Source: Deroplatys truncata (Eukaryota > Arthropoda > Insecta > Mantodea > Mantidae). From it: a DNA stretch of 64,000 nucleotides. The notes below the pieces were generated by a model, which saw only the letters and a list, made by a program, of their open reading frames with translations, was not told where the DNA came from and did not search any database. The DNA is taken from contig CM060979.1 of NCBI GenBank assembly GCA_030765065.1, positions 111,154,350 to 111,218,349 on the forward strand. Reading direction: 5' to 3'. This document shows positions 54,767-64,000 of this stretch, piece by piece (the first letter of the stretch is position 1; each line of letters starts with the position of its first letter). A program made the translations under genes and the position numbers.

Positions 54767-55982
54767 ATACTATGTGATCAAAAGTATCCGGACACCCCCA
54801 CAAACATACGTTTTTCATCTTAGGCCTGGTACTCATCCGTGATCTCAGTAGTCATTAGACATCGTGAAACAGCAGAATGGGACGCTCCGTGGAACTCACG
54901 GACTTCGAACGTGGTCAGGTGATTGGGTGTCACTTGTTTCAGAAGTCTGTACGCGAGATTTCCACACTCCTAAATATCCCACTAGGTTTCTGATGTGACA
55001 GTGAAGTGGAAACGTGAAGGGACATGTACAGCACAAAAGCGCACAGGCCAACCTCGTCTGTTGACTGACAGAGACCGCCGACGTTTGAAGAGGGTCGTAA
55101 AGAGTAATAGGCAGACATCTATCCAGACCATCACACAGGAATTCCAAACTGCATCAGGATCCACTCCAAGTACTGCGACAGTTAGGCGTGAGGTGAGAAA
55201 CTTTGGATTCCATGGTCGAGCGGCTGCTCATAAGCCACACATCACGCAGGAAAATGCCAAACGACGCCTCGCTTGGTGTAAGGAGCGTCAACATTACACG
55301 ATTGAACGGTGGCAAAACGTTGTGTGGAGTGACGAATCACGGTACACAATGTGGCGATCCGATGGCAGGGTGTGGGTATGGCGAATGCCCGGTGAACGTC
55401 ATCTGCCAACGTGTGTAGTGCCAACAGTGAAATTCGGAGGTGGTGGTGTTATGCTGTGGTCGTGTTTTTCCTGGAAGGACTTGCATCCCTGTTGTTTTGC
55501 GTGGCACGATCACAGCGCAGACCTACATTGATATTTAAAGCACCTTCTTGCTTCCCACTGTTGAAGAGCAATTCGGGGATGGCGATTGCATCTTTCAACA
55601 CGATCGAGCACCTGTTCATACTGCACGGGCTGTGGCGGAATGGTTACACGACAATAACATCCCTGTAATGGACTGGCCTGCACAGAGTCCTGACTTGAAT
55701 CCTATAAACACCTTCGGGATGTTTCGGAACGCCGACTTCGTGCCAAGCCTCGCCGACCTACATCGATACCTCTCCTCAGTTCCGCACTCCGTGAAGAATG
55801 GGCCGACGTTCCCCAAGAAAACTTCCAGCATCTGATTGAAAGTATGCCTGCGAGAGTGAACGTTGTCATCAAGGCTAAGTGTGGGCCAACACCATATTGA
55901 CTTCCAGCATTACCGATGGAGGGCGCCACGAACTTGTACGTCATTTTCAGCCAGGTGTCCGGATACTTTTGATCACGTGGTG
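54767..55982 (+). mobile_element. Full-length Tc1-like transposon
   Basis: Terminal inverted repeats include GTGATCAAAAGTATCCGGAC at the left and its inverse at the right, about 28 bp long in total, with TA at 54765-54766 and 55983-55984. Length 1216 bp. It carries one transposase gene with frameshifts (54877-55900). TA target duplication and this size are typical of Tc1. Confidence 0.93.
54877..55900 (+). pseudogene. Tc1 transposase, frameshifted
   Basis: Starts MGRSVELTDFERGQVIGCHL (paired-type N-terminal helix-turn-helix), shifts frame near 54990, continues [46 protein letters not shown] (first catalytic Asp), [13 protein letters not shown], shifts again near 55480, then FQHDRAPVHTARAVAEWL (second Asp), DWPAQSPDLNPI where the expected ENLW (third residue Glu) is destroyed, and ends VNVVIKAKCGPTPY. 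It is close to full length for Tc1 (~340 residues) but has at least two frameshifts and a lost Glu, so it is inactive. The decay is modest, meaning a fairly recent insertion. Confidence 0.93.
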
Positions 55983-56155
55983 TACAAGGTATCCCGAGTT
56001 CGAATCTCGGTTAGGGTGAGTTTTCTTTTATCCTGAGAAGACGAATATAGGATAAATTTAAGTTCTTGGAATACCGGATTCATTTGAGCATAATTTTACC
56101 CATTTTATTCATTCGTTCTCCGACATGACCTACCAGGTTAAAGAACAAATTTCAA

Positions 56156-56755
56156 GAAGGGGGAGGGGACACCTTGTAATCTCGGTTAGTATTTGTTCTA
56201 GAACTCAACATTGATAAAGTCACAATAGACCTCGTGGCTGGTCACTAAAATAGTTAGCTCCTGTTTTCTTGTGTATGTTATGATGCTATTAAAGGCCGAT
56301 CCTAAACCTGTATTAGTAGAAAACTGCTTCTTCCAGGCAATATTTTAGGAATTTTAGTTTAAGGACTAGATTTGAATACATCAACATGTGTCATTCACGG
56401 GGAAATAGAATGGCGAAAATTTCCAATAAAGGATACTTTTAGCAATATTCTTTTTAATAGAATTTGCTCTTTAATTTGATATATATTTTAACATTGTAGA
56501 TCCAAAATCTATATTTTAAATATAATTTTTAAGAAGGTAAGGCTTCTGCCATTTTGTAGCGTGAGTTCTGCACTACTTCGCAAAAATCCAAACTCCTGCA
56601 CACTTTGGGGTGGTAAGCTTTAGCCATCTTGTTGGGGAAGTTTTCATCTCCAAATTGGTACTGCTGTGTAGTATGGTAGCTTCTGTGTGCTCAAGGGTCA
56701 AGCAATACGGTTTCTTTATTTGAAAATACATGCTAGTTTGTTTTCTCCATTTTTA
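56156..56755. other. AT-rich spacer, no recognised gene
   Basis: Nothing recognised. Confidence 0.35.
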
Positions 56756-57401
56756 CGAGGCGTGTTTTTAAAGTAAGTATGGATAATTTTTAAAAAAATA
56801 AGAGTATTATTTTCCAAATACTGTATTATCATTCATTACCTTATACCTTTACACTACTTCTCCACATGGTTACCGTCAATATTCAGGCACCTGTAACGGG
56901 AAACCAGTTTTTGTATACCTTCGACAAAGAATGATGCCGGCAGTGATGAAAGCCAAGTAAGCACTTCTTGTTTCCCAACGTCATCGTCGTTGAAATATTT
57001 TCCAGCAAGCAATTTCTTCAGATCAAATCGCTTGTGCCACATTAGGATTGTAGGGAGGATGGTCGAGTTGTTCCCAACCAAATGATGCAATCAGATCTTG
57101 AGTTTGTTTGGCTGTGTATATCAATCATTACTGTTTCCCCATAAACCTCACATAATTGGCGATGAATGTTTGCTGGCATAACATTTCTCGCATTCAAAAA
57201 AGTATCACTGATCTGACTTTACAGTCGGCGAGTCTTTCGACTGTTTTAAACATTTCGAAACGCTCTAACAACAGGAAAACACAAAGTGACGATCGCTTAC
57301 ATTGCGACTTCTTAATGAATGGAGGAAGCGATCGAGCATGCACAAAATCGCGACTGCAGCGCTGCAAAATATTAAAACGGTACTTACTTTGAATACACGC
57401 T
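56756..57401 (-). mobile_element. 646-bp internally deleted mariner element
   Basis: Left end GGCGTGTTTTTAAAGTAAGTA and, inverted at the right, GCGTGTATTCAAAGTAAGTA form terminal repeats, with TA at 56754-56755 and 57402-57403. On the minus strand the transposase start and end are fused without the catalytic centre. Confidence 0.8.
56854..57245 (-). pseudogene. Mariner transposase deletion derivative
   Basis: The minus strand shows the N-terminal VERLADCKVRSVILF and MPANIHRQLCEVYGE (SETMAR-like mariner start), then directly a remnant of the DNARPHTA motif reduced to YTAKQTQ, LIASFGWEQLDHPPYNPN (SPD changed to NPN), a frameshift, and KKLLAGKYFNDDDVGKQEVL, WLSSLPASFFVEGIQKLVSR, CLNIDGNHVEK. 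The region with the first catalytic Asp is deleted. It is dead and could only be moved in trans. Confidence 0.85.
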
Positions 57402-57403
57402 TA

Positions 57404-58796
57404 GAACAGCTTTTTCTGTGAATGACATTTTCTGGTATAATTGACCTGTTCTCTCAGAAATTATTAAAGATAGACACATTAAATTTTAGATGACAAAAAG
57501 CAACCTCTAAGTGCTATTGTGGACCTACTTTGGTAGTAACAAAATTGTGATTTATTTCTTTTAAATAATTGGCGATAACTTTTAACCAAAATATTAAGAC
57601 AACGATCCTATCTGCCTCAATAAACAAACGTACTGTATTAAAGTAGATCCGTGAACTTAGAAGACATGGATCTACATTCTACATCCTATAAAAACTTCAG
57701 TCTGATATCTTAAATAGTTTATAAGATAATGGATCATGAATTTAGCAGGTTTTACGTTGGCGGGATAAGGCTTTTAATTGGCTGTTTCAGTGTTACGACA
57801 AATGACGTATTGTGCATACACACTATCATGGCTCCTTTGGATACAAGCCTGCACATAACTATCATTCACCAATTAGGTAGAGGACAATTGAAATTATGCA
57901 CAACATATCACAGTAGACCACAATAGAGAAACTTAAATGCAGATAGGTATGGGAATCATGCATGTAAAAGAAAGCACTCTACTGAATATTTTGAGATTAC
58001 TCTTCGGTCAGGTGGTCAGGGTGTACACTTCATTGCCCGGTCTCCACAGAGTGTAGATGTATGAATAGTGAAAGTGAGTGTTTCATAGTTATAAAGAATT
58101 AAACCTCAAGTTAAAAAGCTATCCAACAGCAGCTTGGACTTATTTCTAAAGTCAAAGAATGACGAGAGTATGTCTAACAGTTTATATAAAGGAAACCATA
58201 ATTAACAGAAAAGGGAGATAAAAAATAAAAACTTCTAACATTCATACTAAACAACCAACTCAAAATTATACCTCATATTATTCGACATAATAACATATAA
58301 AATTGTATATATTTCCCCCAACCCCTCTCTCACGAGGCCCTGACCTAACTGCAAATTAATTGAGGATTGCAGTAGGCCTGGAACTACACGACAGTAAACG
58401 TGCTAGAAGTTCTTGTGCATTGTACAACGGTAAAACATGTATTTGTGAAAGTATAATTTAAATGCAATGCAAAGCTGAGTACAATATGAAAAATAAAACG
58501 TTCAATTTATTGTAATAGGGTTACTCGGGCATGGAATTGACCTCGTATAAAATCCGAAGCTTGGTATAGAAAGAAGCTTTTAGATTATGGCGTTGTAATA
58601 ACTAGACATCGGATTTGTTTGCAAATGCATATTTAGTTTTTGCTTGCGATATGCAATTAGGTTTTGCAATGTGTTTCATGTTCTTTTGTGCTTGTAGAGT
58701 GAGCTTGTGTATGTAGAGTTTTATAGTGTACCTACATAATTGCATGTTTACAATGTAACTAATATTTAATTCCCATCATAGAGCATATACACGTAT
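57404..58796. other. AT-rich spacer, no recognised gene
   Basis: A 65-codon plus frame at 57729-57926 has no domain. No repeat recognised. Confidence 0.4.
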
Positions 58797-59621
58797 TTCT
58801 CTACTACGTATAGTAAGTAGAAGTATTGCATTCTACCCAAAACTTCCATACCGAGATTTCACCGGAAATACATGTTTTGAGGCGCCCTGAATCCAAATTA
58901 AGCATTTTTGGAAACATGGCCGTGTGTGTGTGTCTGTCTGTCTGTCTGTGAACAGCATAACTCAAAAAATAAAAAGTCGGATAAATACCAAACCTGTTAT
59001 TTAGTTTAGTATCTTCCAAGGATGTTACACGAAGATTTTCTAGAAAATCTCCCACTCCAACAACCCTTTACATAGAAAATTTTTCGAAAATTTTATTTTC
59101 TAAACAATGGCTCTAATGATTTTGATTAAAATACCATATATGAAAAATATTTACATGAAAAATAAAATATATAGATATCTTGAATTTTCTGAGAATAGTC
59201 TAGGAAGTCCTCTTCATTCGGAAGGAATTTTGTACAATCTTGTGTAACTTGTAAACGTTAGCGATTGACGAAAACGTAGCACACAAAAAGTGCATATCTC
59301 TTTAAAACACGCAATTTACTTAAAATAACCTTTTTGTGACATCCGCATTAAGTGTTCGAATTGTTCAATACGCCATTCTTTCAAAGTCCCATGGATTTCC
59401 AGTTGTTTCTCGCGATTGCATGGAAACAGTATGGAATTTAAGACCATTTGACTATCGCTGTTCTCTTTGTATTTAAAACGAAATGTGTAATGTAGCTATT
59501 TCTGCAAAGGTTTATTTGGATTAAATGTAGTAGATAGAAAAATACGTTTTAGTAATAATAGTTTGTATACCCACTAATAAAGATAGAGGGTAGAGAAAGT
59601 CATTTGAATTATCACATCAGA
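58797..59621 (-). mobile_element. Family H repeat, nearly full length, moderately diverged
   Basis: Reverse orientation from TTTCTCTACTACGTATAGTA to TTGAATTATCACATCAGA. The GT/CTGT core is short (58922-58948). Internal blocks match the 11985 and 10761 copies better than the youngest ones, including CGCGATTGCATGGAAAC, so it belongs to an older sub-type. Confidence 0.8.
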
Positions 59622-59744
59622 TTTTTATGTTTTAATTTTAAAACTAACATTTCAACACATTAGTGACAATATACTAAAGTCTTTACTATGGAAACAATAT
59701 TTGCAAAGGGATTTGGCTGTAATCACACATTTTAAAGTTATAGC

Positions 59745-60110
59745 TGATGTCAAAAAAGACCCCAAAATTGGGTTTGTCTTTACATGAATCTTTATCAATT
59801 CTCAATAAGGTTCAGGGTAAACTCGAGACTGCTACTTTAAAATATGCAGGAAAATTAAACGGTATGTTTAATGTTTAAGAGGAAAATCCTGACATTAAGG
59901 TTTTGTGTTCTGTGGATAAATAGGTTCAAAGTGAAAACGTAGTGTTTCCTGAAGAACCTTCTCCAGAGTTAATAAGTGCTTTCAGATTGTGCCCAATATA
60001 GCCTGTAGACGTAGAAACATACTTCTCAGCGTACAAACTCATTAACTTACACCTGAGAGCATAATCATTGTATAGTGCAAATCATACTACAACGACCGGA
60101 ACGTTGTCAA
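59745..60110 (+). pseudogene. hAT-type transposase C-terminal relic
   Basis: Plus-strand translation across stops gives LGLSLHESLSILNKVQGKLE, TATLKYAGKLN, GMFNV-stop-EENPDIKVL, FPEEPSPELISAFRLCPI and DVETYFSAYKLINLHLRA. This follows the C-terminal dimerisation region of hAT-like transposases, where APxxSxDVERxFSxYK is diagnostic. No DNA-binding or catalytic N-terminal parts were found. Several in-frame stops. Confidence 0.55.
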
Positions 60111-61494
60111 GAGCGTACGTACATTGTACGTATCAAAAAGTATAAGCTTAGAGTTAACAACGTTAGTGCATGTCTGGTGCATGTTTTTGAAATTATAGAG
60201 CACGTTTTAAGGATTTTGACAGCATAAAGGCATGCATATTTTGGATATGTTTAGTGCATACAAATACCATGTCTAGTAATGATTCTAGAGATATTCAACA
60301 TACAATGCTCTAGCCTAAGTTTCTTCTGGTGTCAAAATTTATATGTGCTAAGAGAATGAAACGCCACCAAGCTCGTTTGTAGCGTTCAGGACGACAGACA
60401 CCAGTGCCAAATAGCGGACAGAGTTAAGAAAAGAACATAAAAGAAATAGCAAGGGGGTATGGTAGCCGGAAATGATATCAAGACAGAGAGGAGGGAGACA
60501 GAACTGGGTGGAAGTTAAAAAAAGTAGAAGTGGCGCATAAGTTCTAAAAGTTTCCGACAGAGCTCGTATTCTAGGCTATAGCGCTATCGATCGTGGGGTC
60601 CCGGAGGGGTAGGTATATACAAACTGCCGCGCTGGGCCGCAAATAGGCAGGTCTCTCTAACTACACCGCAATATTTCATTCACCTCCCTCTCTTCCTCTC
60701 CGTTTTTTTACTCCTTCCGCGGCGGGGTACTTTCGGGTGAATATAAAAGTTGATACTTCTAGATTTGGTGTCACAGACAGCACCTGCTGCGAAGTTAACA
60801 AATGATTTCCTGCAAAGTCCTTTTGGAGCTGGCCATGTACGTGCAGCTGACGCACGCTAGTCAAGTGTTCCTATTGATAAATGAATAGCGCGGATATGCA
60901 GGAAAAACAAGTGACGTCAAAGAACAGCCGCTTCTAAAGGGACGCAAGCACGGCGTCCTACGCAAGCTTCCTACGCAGTTCTCCAAGCGCAATTGTGAGA
61001 ATTAATTAAAGTTTTATAGATCTGCTAGCGAGACAAAGACAACACATCCGGCTGCTTTGTGGATTTCCGAGAAAATAAGTAGTAAGGAAACGAAGCAAAA
61101 CTTTACTTGTATATTTCCTTATCTATACGTGTTACATATAAAAAAAGGCCAATAAATATCAAAATAAAACAAAAACAAGAAAATGTTACAAAACTGCTAA
61201 ATGTTCCCTTGCATGCAATATTCTGGAATTTGAATATGGTTTTGTTGTTTTGAAAGCAATCCCTGTTTCTGAATCAGAATTTCATGCTGATTACAAAAAT
61301 AAAATGCGTTTTCATCTTCAGAATGTTTCATAATTCTAAATTTTATAATTTTAATATTTTTTCGTAATATAATAAACAATTCCTATTTATCTGTGATTGA
61401 GATTTGTTAAAAATTATTTGCAGGCACCGCAGTTATAGTTTCAACTTTACTACTTAAAATTGAAAGAACATGCTTCCTTCAGTAGATGATGACG
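60111..61494. other. Spacer with a GC-richer, TATA-containing patch
   Basis: 60560-60990 is GC-richer with GCGCTATCGATCG, CCGCGGCGGGG and TATAAAAG (60742). It could be a promoter but no gene follows. The remainder is AT-rich. Confidence 0.3.

Positions 61495-61539
<45 letters not shown>
61495..61539. repeat. AAT microsatellite, tail of the non-LTR element
   Basis: About 15 AAT units directly at the 3' end of the minus-strand retroelement. Confidence 0.95.
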
Positions 61540-61669
61540 GTTTATTGAGCACTAAGCTATTACATGTTTAGACTGCCTTCTCTATTTGGCCCTGGCCACT
61601 GTGATGAGCAGTCATTGTGAATTACAGTTACATGTTAATACATTTAGTAGTTCTTGTATTTATTTATAT

Positions 61670-61930
61670 TTACATTATTTTTCCTCTTTTAACCGTCCAT
61701 ATCCATTTATTTTTTACTTTCGCTAAGTATTTACCCATACTTTTACAGTTTTTATCTAAAATTGTATGTATGTCTTTATTCCTGTTCATTCCATACCATA
61801 AACTTTCTTTTCTCCAAATCTCTGTTTCTTTGCATTCAAATATAATACGTTCTATGTCTTCCCTTCCCCGCATAATGGACATTCACCTTGTGTATAGCCA
61901 TTTCGCTTCCCTTTTAGCCTCCATACTCCT
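61670..61930 (-). pseudogene. ORF2 C-terminal zinc-knuckle segment
   Basis: GECPLCGEGR, a frameshift, then REDIERIIFECKETEIWRKE and KYLAKVKNKW. CPLCG followed by EDIEHxxFEC is the Cys/His segment after the RNase H/RT of several non-LTR clades. One frameshift separates the halves. Confidence 0.65.
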
Positions 61931-61963
61931 GCCCTTAATCATGCTATACCTCCTCTTTCTTCT

Positions 61964-62769
61964 TTATTTGTGTTGTGTACACATTTCTCTCTTTCCCAAT
62001 CTTCTTTTTATATTAACATAAAAAATCAAAGATCTCGATTGTTGTATCTCGATGTCTTCATATGGCCAGATACCTCTTCTCACTTCAACTCCTGTGAACA
62101 CCAAATTCAGTCTGCTCCTCCTTTCATCTATTCCATCCATCCTCTCTTTGATTCTGTCTACTTCTGTGCCTATTCCTTGCACATCTTTAATAACATTTTC
62201 TTATATTTCTTCAGCCACTTTATTTAAATTATGTTTTATGTGTTGTTCCGTACCATTCATGTTGTTGATTTTTTCTACGAGATCCTCCATCATTTCGTGC
62301 ATATCCTTTAGACCTGGGTTTAGTTCGATCCCTCCAACCACTAGGAGCACAAGTATCACACTCCCTGTTGTCAACCAATTCATGAACATGTTTTGATCAG
62401 TTTTACATTTGATAAACTTTTTTGCCATAAACAGTCCAATTCTAATTCTGTATACTGTAATTTCAACTGCCATTGTCCCTTGTTTCACTTTTCCTCTTCA
62501 GCAACAGAGCTTCTTACTGACACAACCTTCCTCTTCCCCTGCTCATTTAGCACTCCATCCTTCAGTAGATAGTAAAGCCTTGTATTACTAATATCCATTA
62601 TTTTAGCAGCTAAAAGTGTATGGATAAGACACCTTGTATTTATTCTGAGTAACCTCATCTGTCTCCATTCTCTGCACCCAAATTCATCTACACAATTAAA
62701 TGCCACCGTGTTTTCAGAACAAAATTTACAGAAGCAAATGTTTACTTTAAGAACTTGCTTTTGAAACAA
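61964..62769 (-). pseudogene. ORF1-like region of the non-LTR element
   Basis: First frame (62769-62485): FCKFCSEN (possible finger), REWRQMRLLRINTRCLIHTL, TRLYYLLKDGVLNEQGKRK. It ends in a TGA that overlaps the ATG of the next frame (ATGA at 62488-62485). Second frame: hydrophobic VILVLLVVGGIELNPGL, a motif common near the start of CR1/L2-like open frames, then a coiled-coil-like stretch, a TAA at 62203-62201, and in the same frame RIKERMDGIDERRSRLNLVF, resembling the coiled-coil to RRM transition of L1-type ORF1 proteins. Stops indicate decay, but the frame is otherwise well kept. Confidence 0.6.
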
Positions 62770-62775
62770 CCCGGG

Positions 62776-63024
62776 AGAGAGCTAAATGACAAATTTATGG
62801 GAGTGCGATCTAGTCTGAGAGACATCACATTAAAAAACTTCCAAAAATAAATAGCTTCATTTTTCAAACTTGGAGGCTTAGTCTTCTGTTCTTGTCGTGT
62901 TAAAGTGAAGTGTGTCAGCAGTTATAAATTCGGAAGACTACAGAATATTTTTATTACGTAGAAATGTCGAAACGTGAATGTATAAATGATCCAATTTTAT
63001 TTTGTTATATACGTGAGTGATATA
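62776..63024. other. Short AT-rich spacer
   Basis: Nothing recognised. Confidence 0.35.
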
Positions 63025-63519
63025 TAGGTTATTCAAAAACAAGGAACAGATTTTAAATATTCATTTTTAATAAACTACAATAGATAGCAACACATACGAC
63101 ACGCCATTGAATAGAGGAAAGTTCAAAGTTTTAAGCCCCCATCTATTAGTTCCATTCAGTGCCTACAGTGGCGCTGGGTTTGTTTACGAGAAAATCGCAA
63201 CGCCACATAAAAAGTCGTTTTGTATGCTGCATTATGCAAAGAGTGAATCCATTGTTACATTGCAGTGTGCATTTTGTTGTAAGTCCAACAAAGAGCCACC
63301 TCGTCATAAAAAATTTACAATTTGTACAATAAATTCGTAGAAGATGGTTGCATATGCAAACGGAAATGCACTGGTCGTCCTCGCATAACAAATGGTGCTC
63401 ATTTTGAATACATTAAAATAAAATGTTTAACTTTCCTCTATTCAGTGACGTGTCGCCATCTATTGTTGTTCATTAAAAATAAATATTTAAAGTCTGTTCC
63501 TTCTTTTTGAATAATCCTG
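63025..63519 (+). mobile_element. 495-bp MITE with ~95-bp inverted repeats
   Basis: The left end TAGGTTATTCAAAAACAAGG and the right end, inverted, CAGGATTATTCAAAAAGAAGG match over ~95 bp (AACAGA, TTTAAATATT, TTTTTAAT, CAATAGAT, ending in GAATAGAGGAAAGTT). The interior holds only the transposase N-terminus (63190-63410). Size and structure are those of an internally deleted DUF4817-type element. Confidence 0.85.
63190..63410 (+). pseudogene. Transposase N-terminal fragment of the MITE
   Basis: IATPHKKSFCMLHYAKSESI, VTLQCAFCCKSNKEPPRHKK, then in frame two FVEDGCICKRKCTGRPRITN. This matches the DUF4817-type helix-turn-helix N-terminus that ends in a Gly-Arg-Pro-Arg hinge. The frame then runs into the right terminal repeat, so no catalytic domain is present. 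Confidence 0.8.
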
Positions 63520-64000
63520 CACTAGTCAGCCACAATTTGAGTGCGTTCGGTGGGAAGAGGAAGTAAACATTTACGAAACAAGTGGATGGGGTATCAGAAG
63601 TGCAGTCAGGTAAAGAAAACATCCGCAGTTCCGTGTTGCATTTGCTATTCCCATTATCGCCTTGCCCCTCACCTCCCTCTGATCGCTAACGTTGACGAGT
63701 TATGCATTGTCAACAAAGCAGTGGTGCCCTCCTCCAAGTGCACTCATATTATCGTGGCCAACTAGTACAGTAGTAAAACAAATACAGAATATAACAGCTT
63801 TCGTTAAGAGCACTTATTGTTTCGAGACTTTGGTATTACGTTAGGAGGTCAGGACAAATTATGTGTCCTCATAAAGTATATCATAGTTGTCTATGAGAGT
63901 TGAGGGGTTTGAGAAATGGAAAAAAGGAGGTCATTTACCTTTGGTATCTCTGTTACGAAGGGAACCTGCAAATCATGGATATGATTGTTATTTGTGTACA
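63520..64000. other. Spacer at window end, no recognised gene
   Basis: A 74-codon plus frame at 63541-63765 has no recognised domain. Confidence 0.35.

Larger units (their letters stand above)
54720..56155 (+). repeat. SINE-E copy, split by a Tc1 element
   Basis: The A-box side (CCTTGGTGTGGTAGGTATAG, 54728 on) and the B-box side (GAGTTCGAATCTCGG, 55995-56009) lie on either side of the Tc1 element. The body then reads TTTATCCTGAGAAGACG, TACCGGATTCATTTGAGC, GACCTACCAGGTTAAAGAAC to about 56155, matching SINE-E at 741-935. Confidence 0.7.
61495..62775 (-). mobile_element. Internally deleted non-LTR retrotransposon with (ATT)n tail
   Basis: On the minus strand the order is: ORF1-like start (62769-61964), a C-terminal zinc-knuckle segment of ORF2 (about 61882-61670), untranslated sequence ending CAATAAACT, then an (ATT)n tail (61539-61495). 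The endonuclease, reverse transcriptase and RNase H are missing, so the ~1.3 kb element is internally deleted while keeping both ends. Simple (TAA)/(ATT)-type tails are known in I-like clades. Confidence 0.7.

Noticed and set aside
61617..62396. Plus-strand frames of 85-134 codons with many hydrophobic residues as membrane proteins
   Set aside because: They are antisense shadows of the minus-strand non-LTR element.

Overview
This is 64 kb of repeat-rich eukaryotic DNA, almost certainly from an insect. The base composition is AT-rich, no host exon is recognisable, and nearly every coding trace is a broken transposase or reverse transcriptase of insect type: mariner, Tc1, pogo-like, hAT, and Jockey/I-type non-LTR elements. 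tRNA-derived SINEs and CA/AAT microsatellites are abundant. A polyneopteran insect (cockroach, termite, stick insect or relative) is an inference from the SINE-rich, transposon-graveyard character and is not proven. The window is best read as intergenic or intronic sequence.

Layout. 1-4.4 kb: decayed repeats, a SINE, and a candidate pogo-like element (1348-2640). 4.4-9.3 kb: a 5'-truncated mariner, a SINE-A copy, a TA-inserted element with ~228-bp terminal inverted repeats (T1), a SINE-A nested inside SINE-B with perfect target duplications, and the first full copy of repeat family H. 10-15 kb: a cluster of family H copies (one inserted into another) around a non-LTR RNase H fragment. 15.6-17.6 kb: GC/CpG-richer, promoter-like sequence without a recognisable gene. 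18.5-23.3 kb: a satellite-like repeat broken by a GC-rich block, a Jockey-type reverse transcriptase relic, and another family H copy. 23.9-30.3 kb: SINE-A split by element T2, an internally deleted TA element, SINE-C, and a SINE with 13-bp target duplications. 31.3-31.7 kb: a TATA box followed by a 46-bp tandem repeat. 32.9-41 kb: more SINE-C, two relics of one DDE transposase lineage, and a mariner-like relic carrying a CT microsatellite. 42-49.7 kb: family H copies, a tRNA-like hairpin, and a mariner nested in family H and itself carrying an A-tailed insert. 50.3-64 kb: a nearly complete DDE relic, an inverted SINE-C pair, a full-length Tc1 element splitting a SINE, a 646-bp deletion mariner, an hAT relic, an internally deleted non-LTR element with an (ATT)n tail, and a MITE with long terminal repeats.

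The most interesting unifying feature is family H. It is a ~0.87-0.95 kb non-coding interspersed repeat seen in about 19 pieces on both strands, roughly 10 kb or 15% of the window by my coordinates. It has conserved ends, a short subterminal inverted repeat, a hairpin at one end and a CA-microsatellite core. This architecture recalls Helentron-associated (DINE-1/HINE-like) elements of flies. Copies range from nearly intact to barely recognisable, implying long activity. The other elements mostly act as time stamps: nested insertions give a relative order (SINE-A after SINE-B and SINE-C; T2 after SINE-A; Tc1 after SINE-E; mariner after a family H copy). I see no intact protein-coding gene, tRNA gene, rRNA or CRISPR array.
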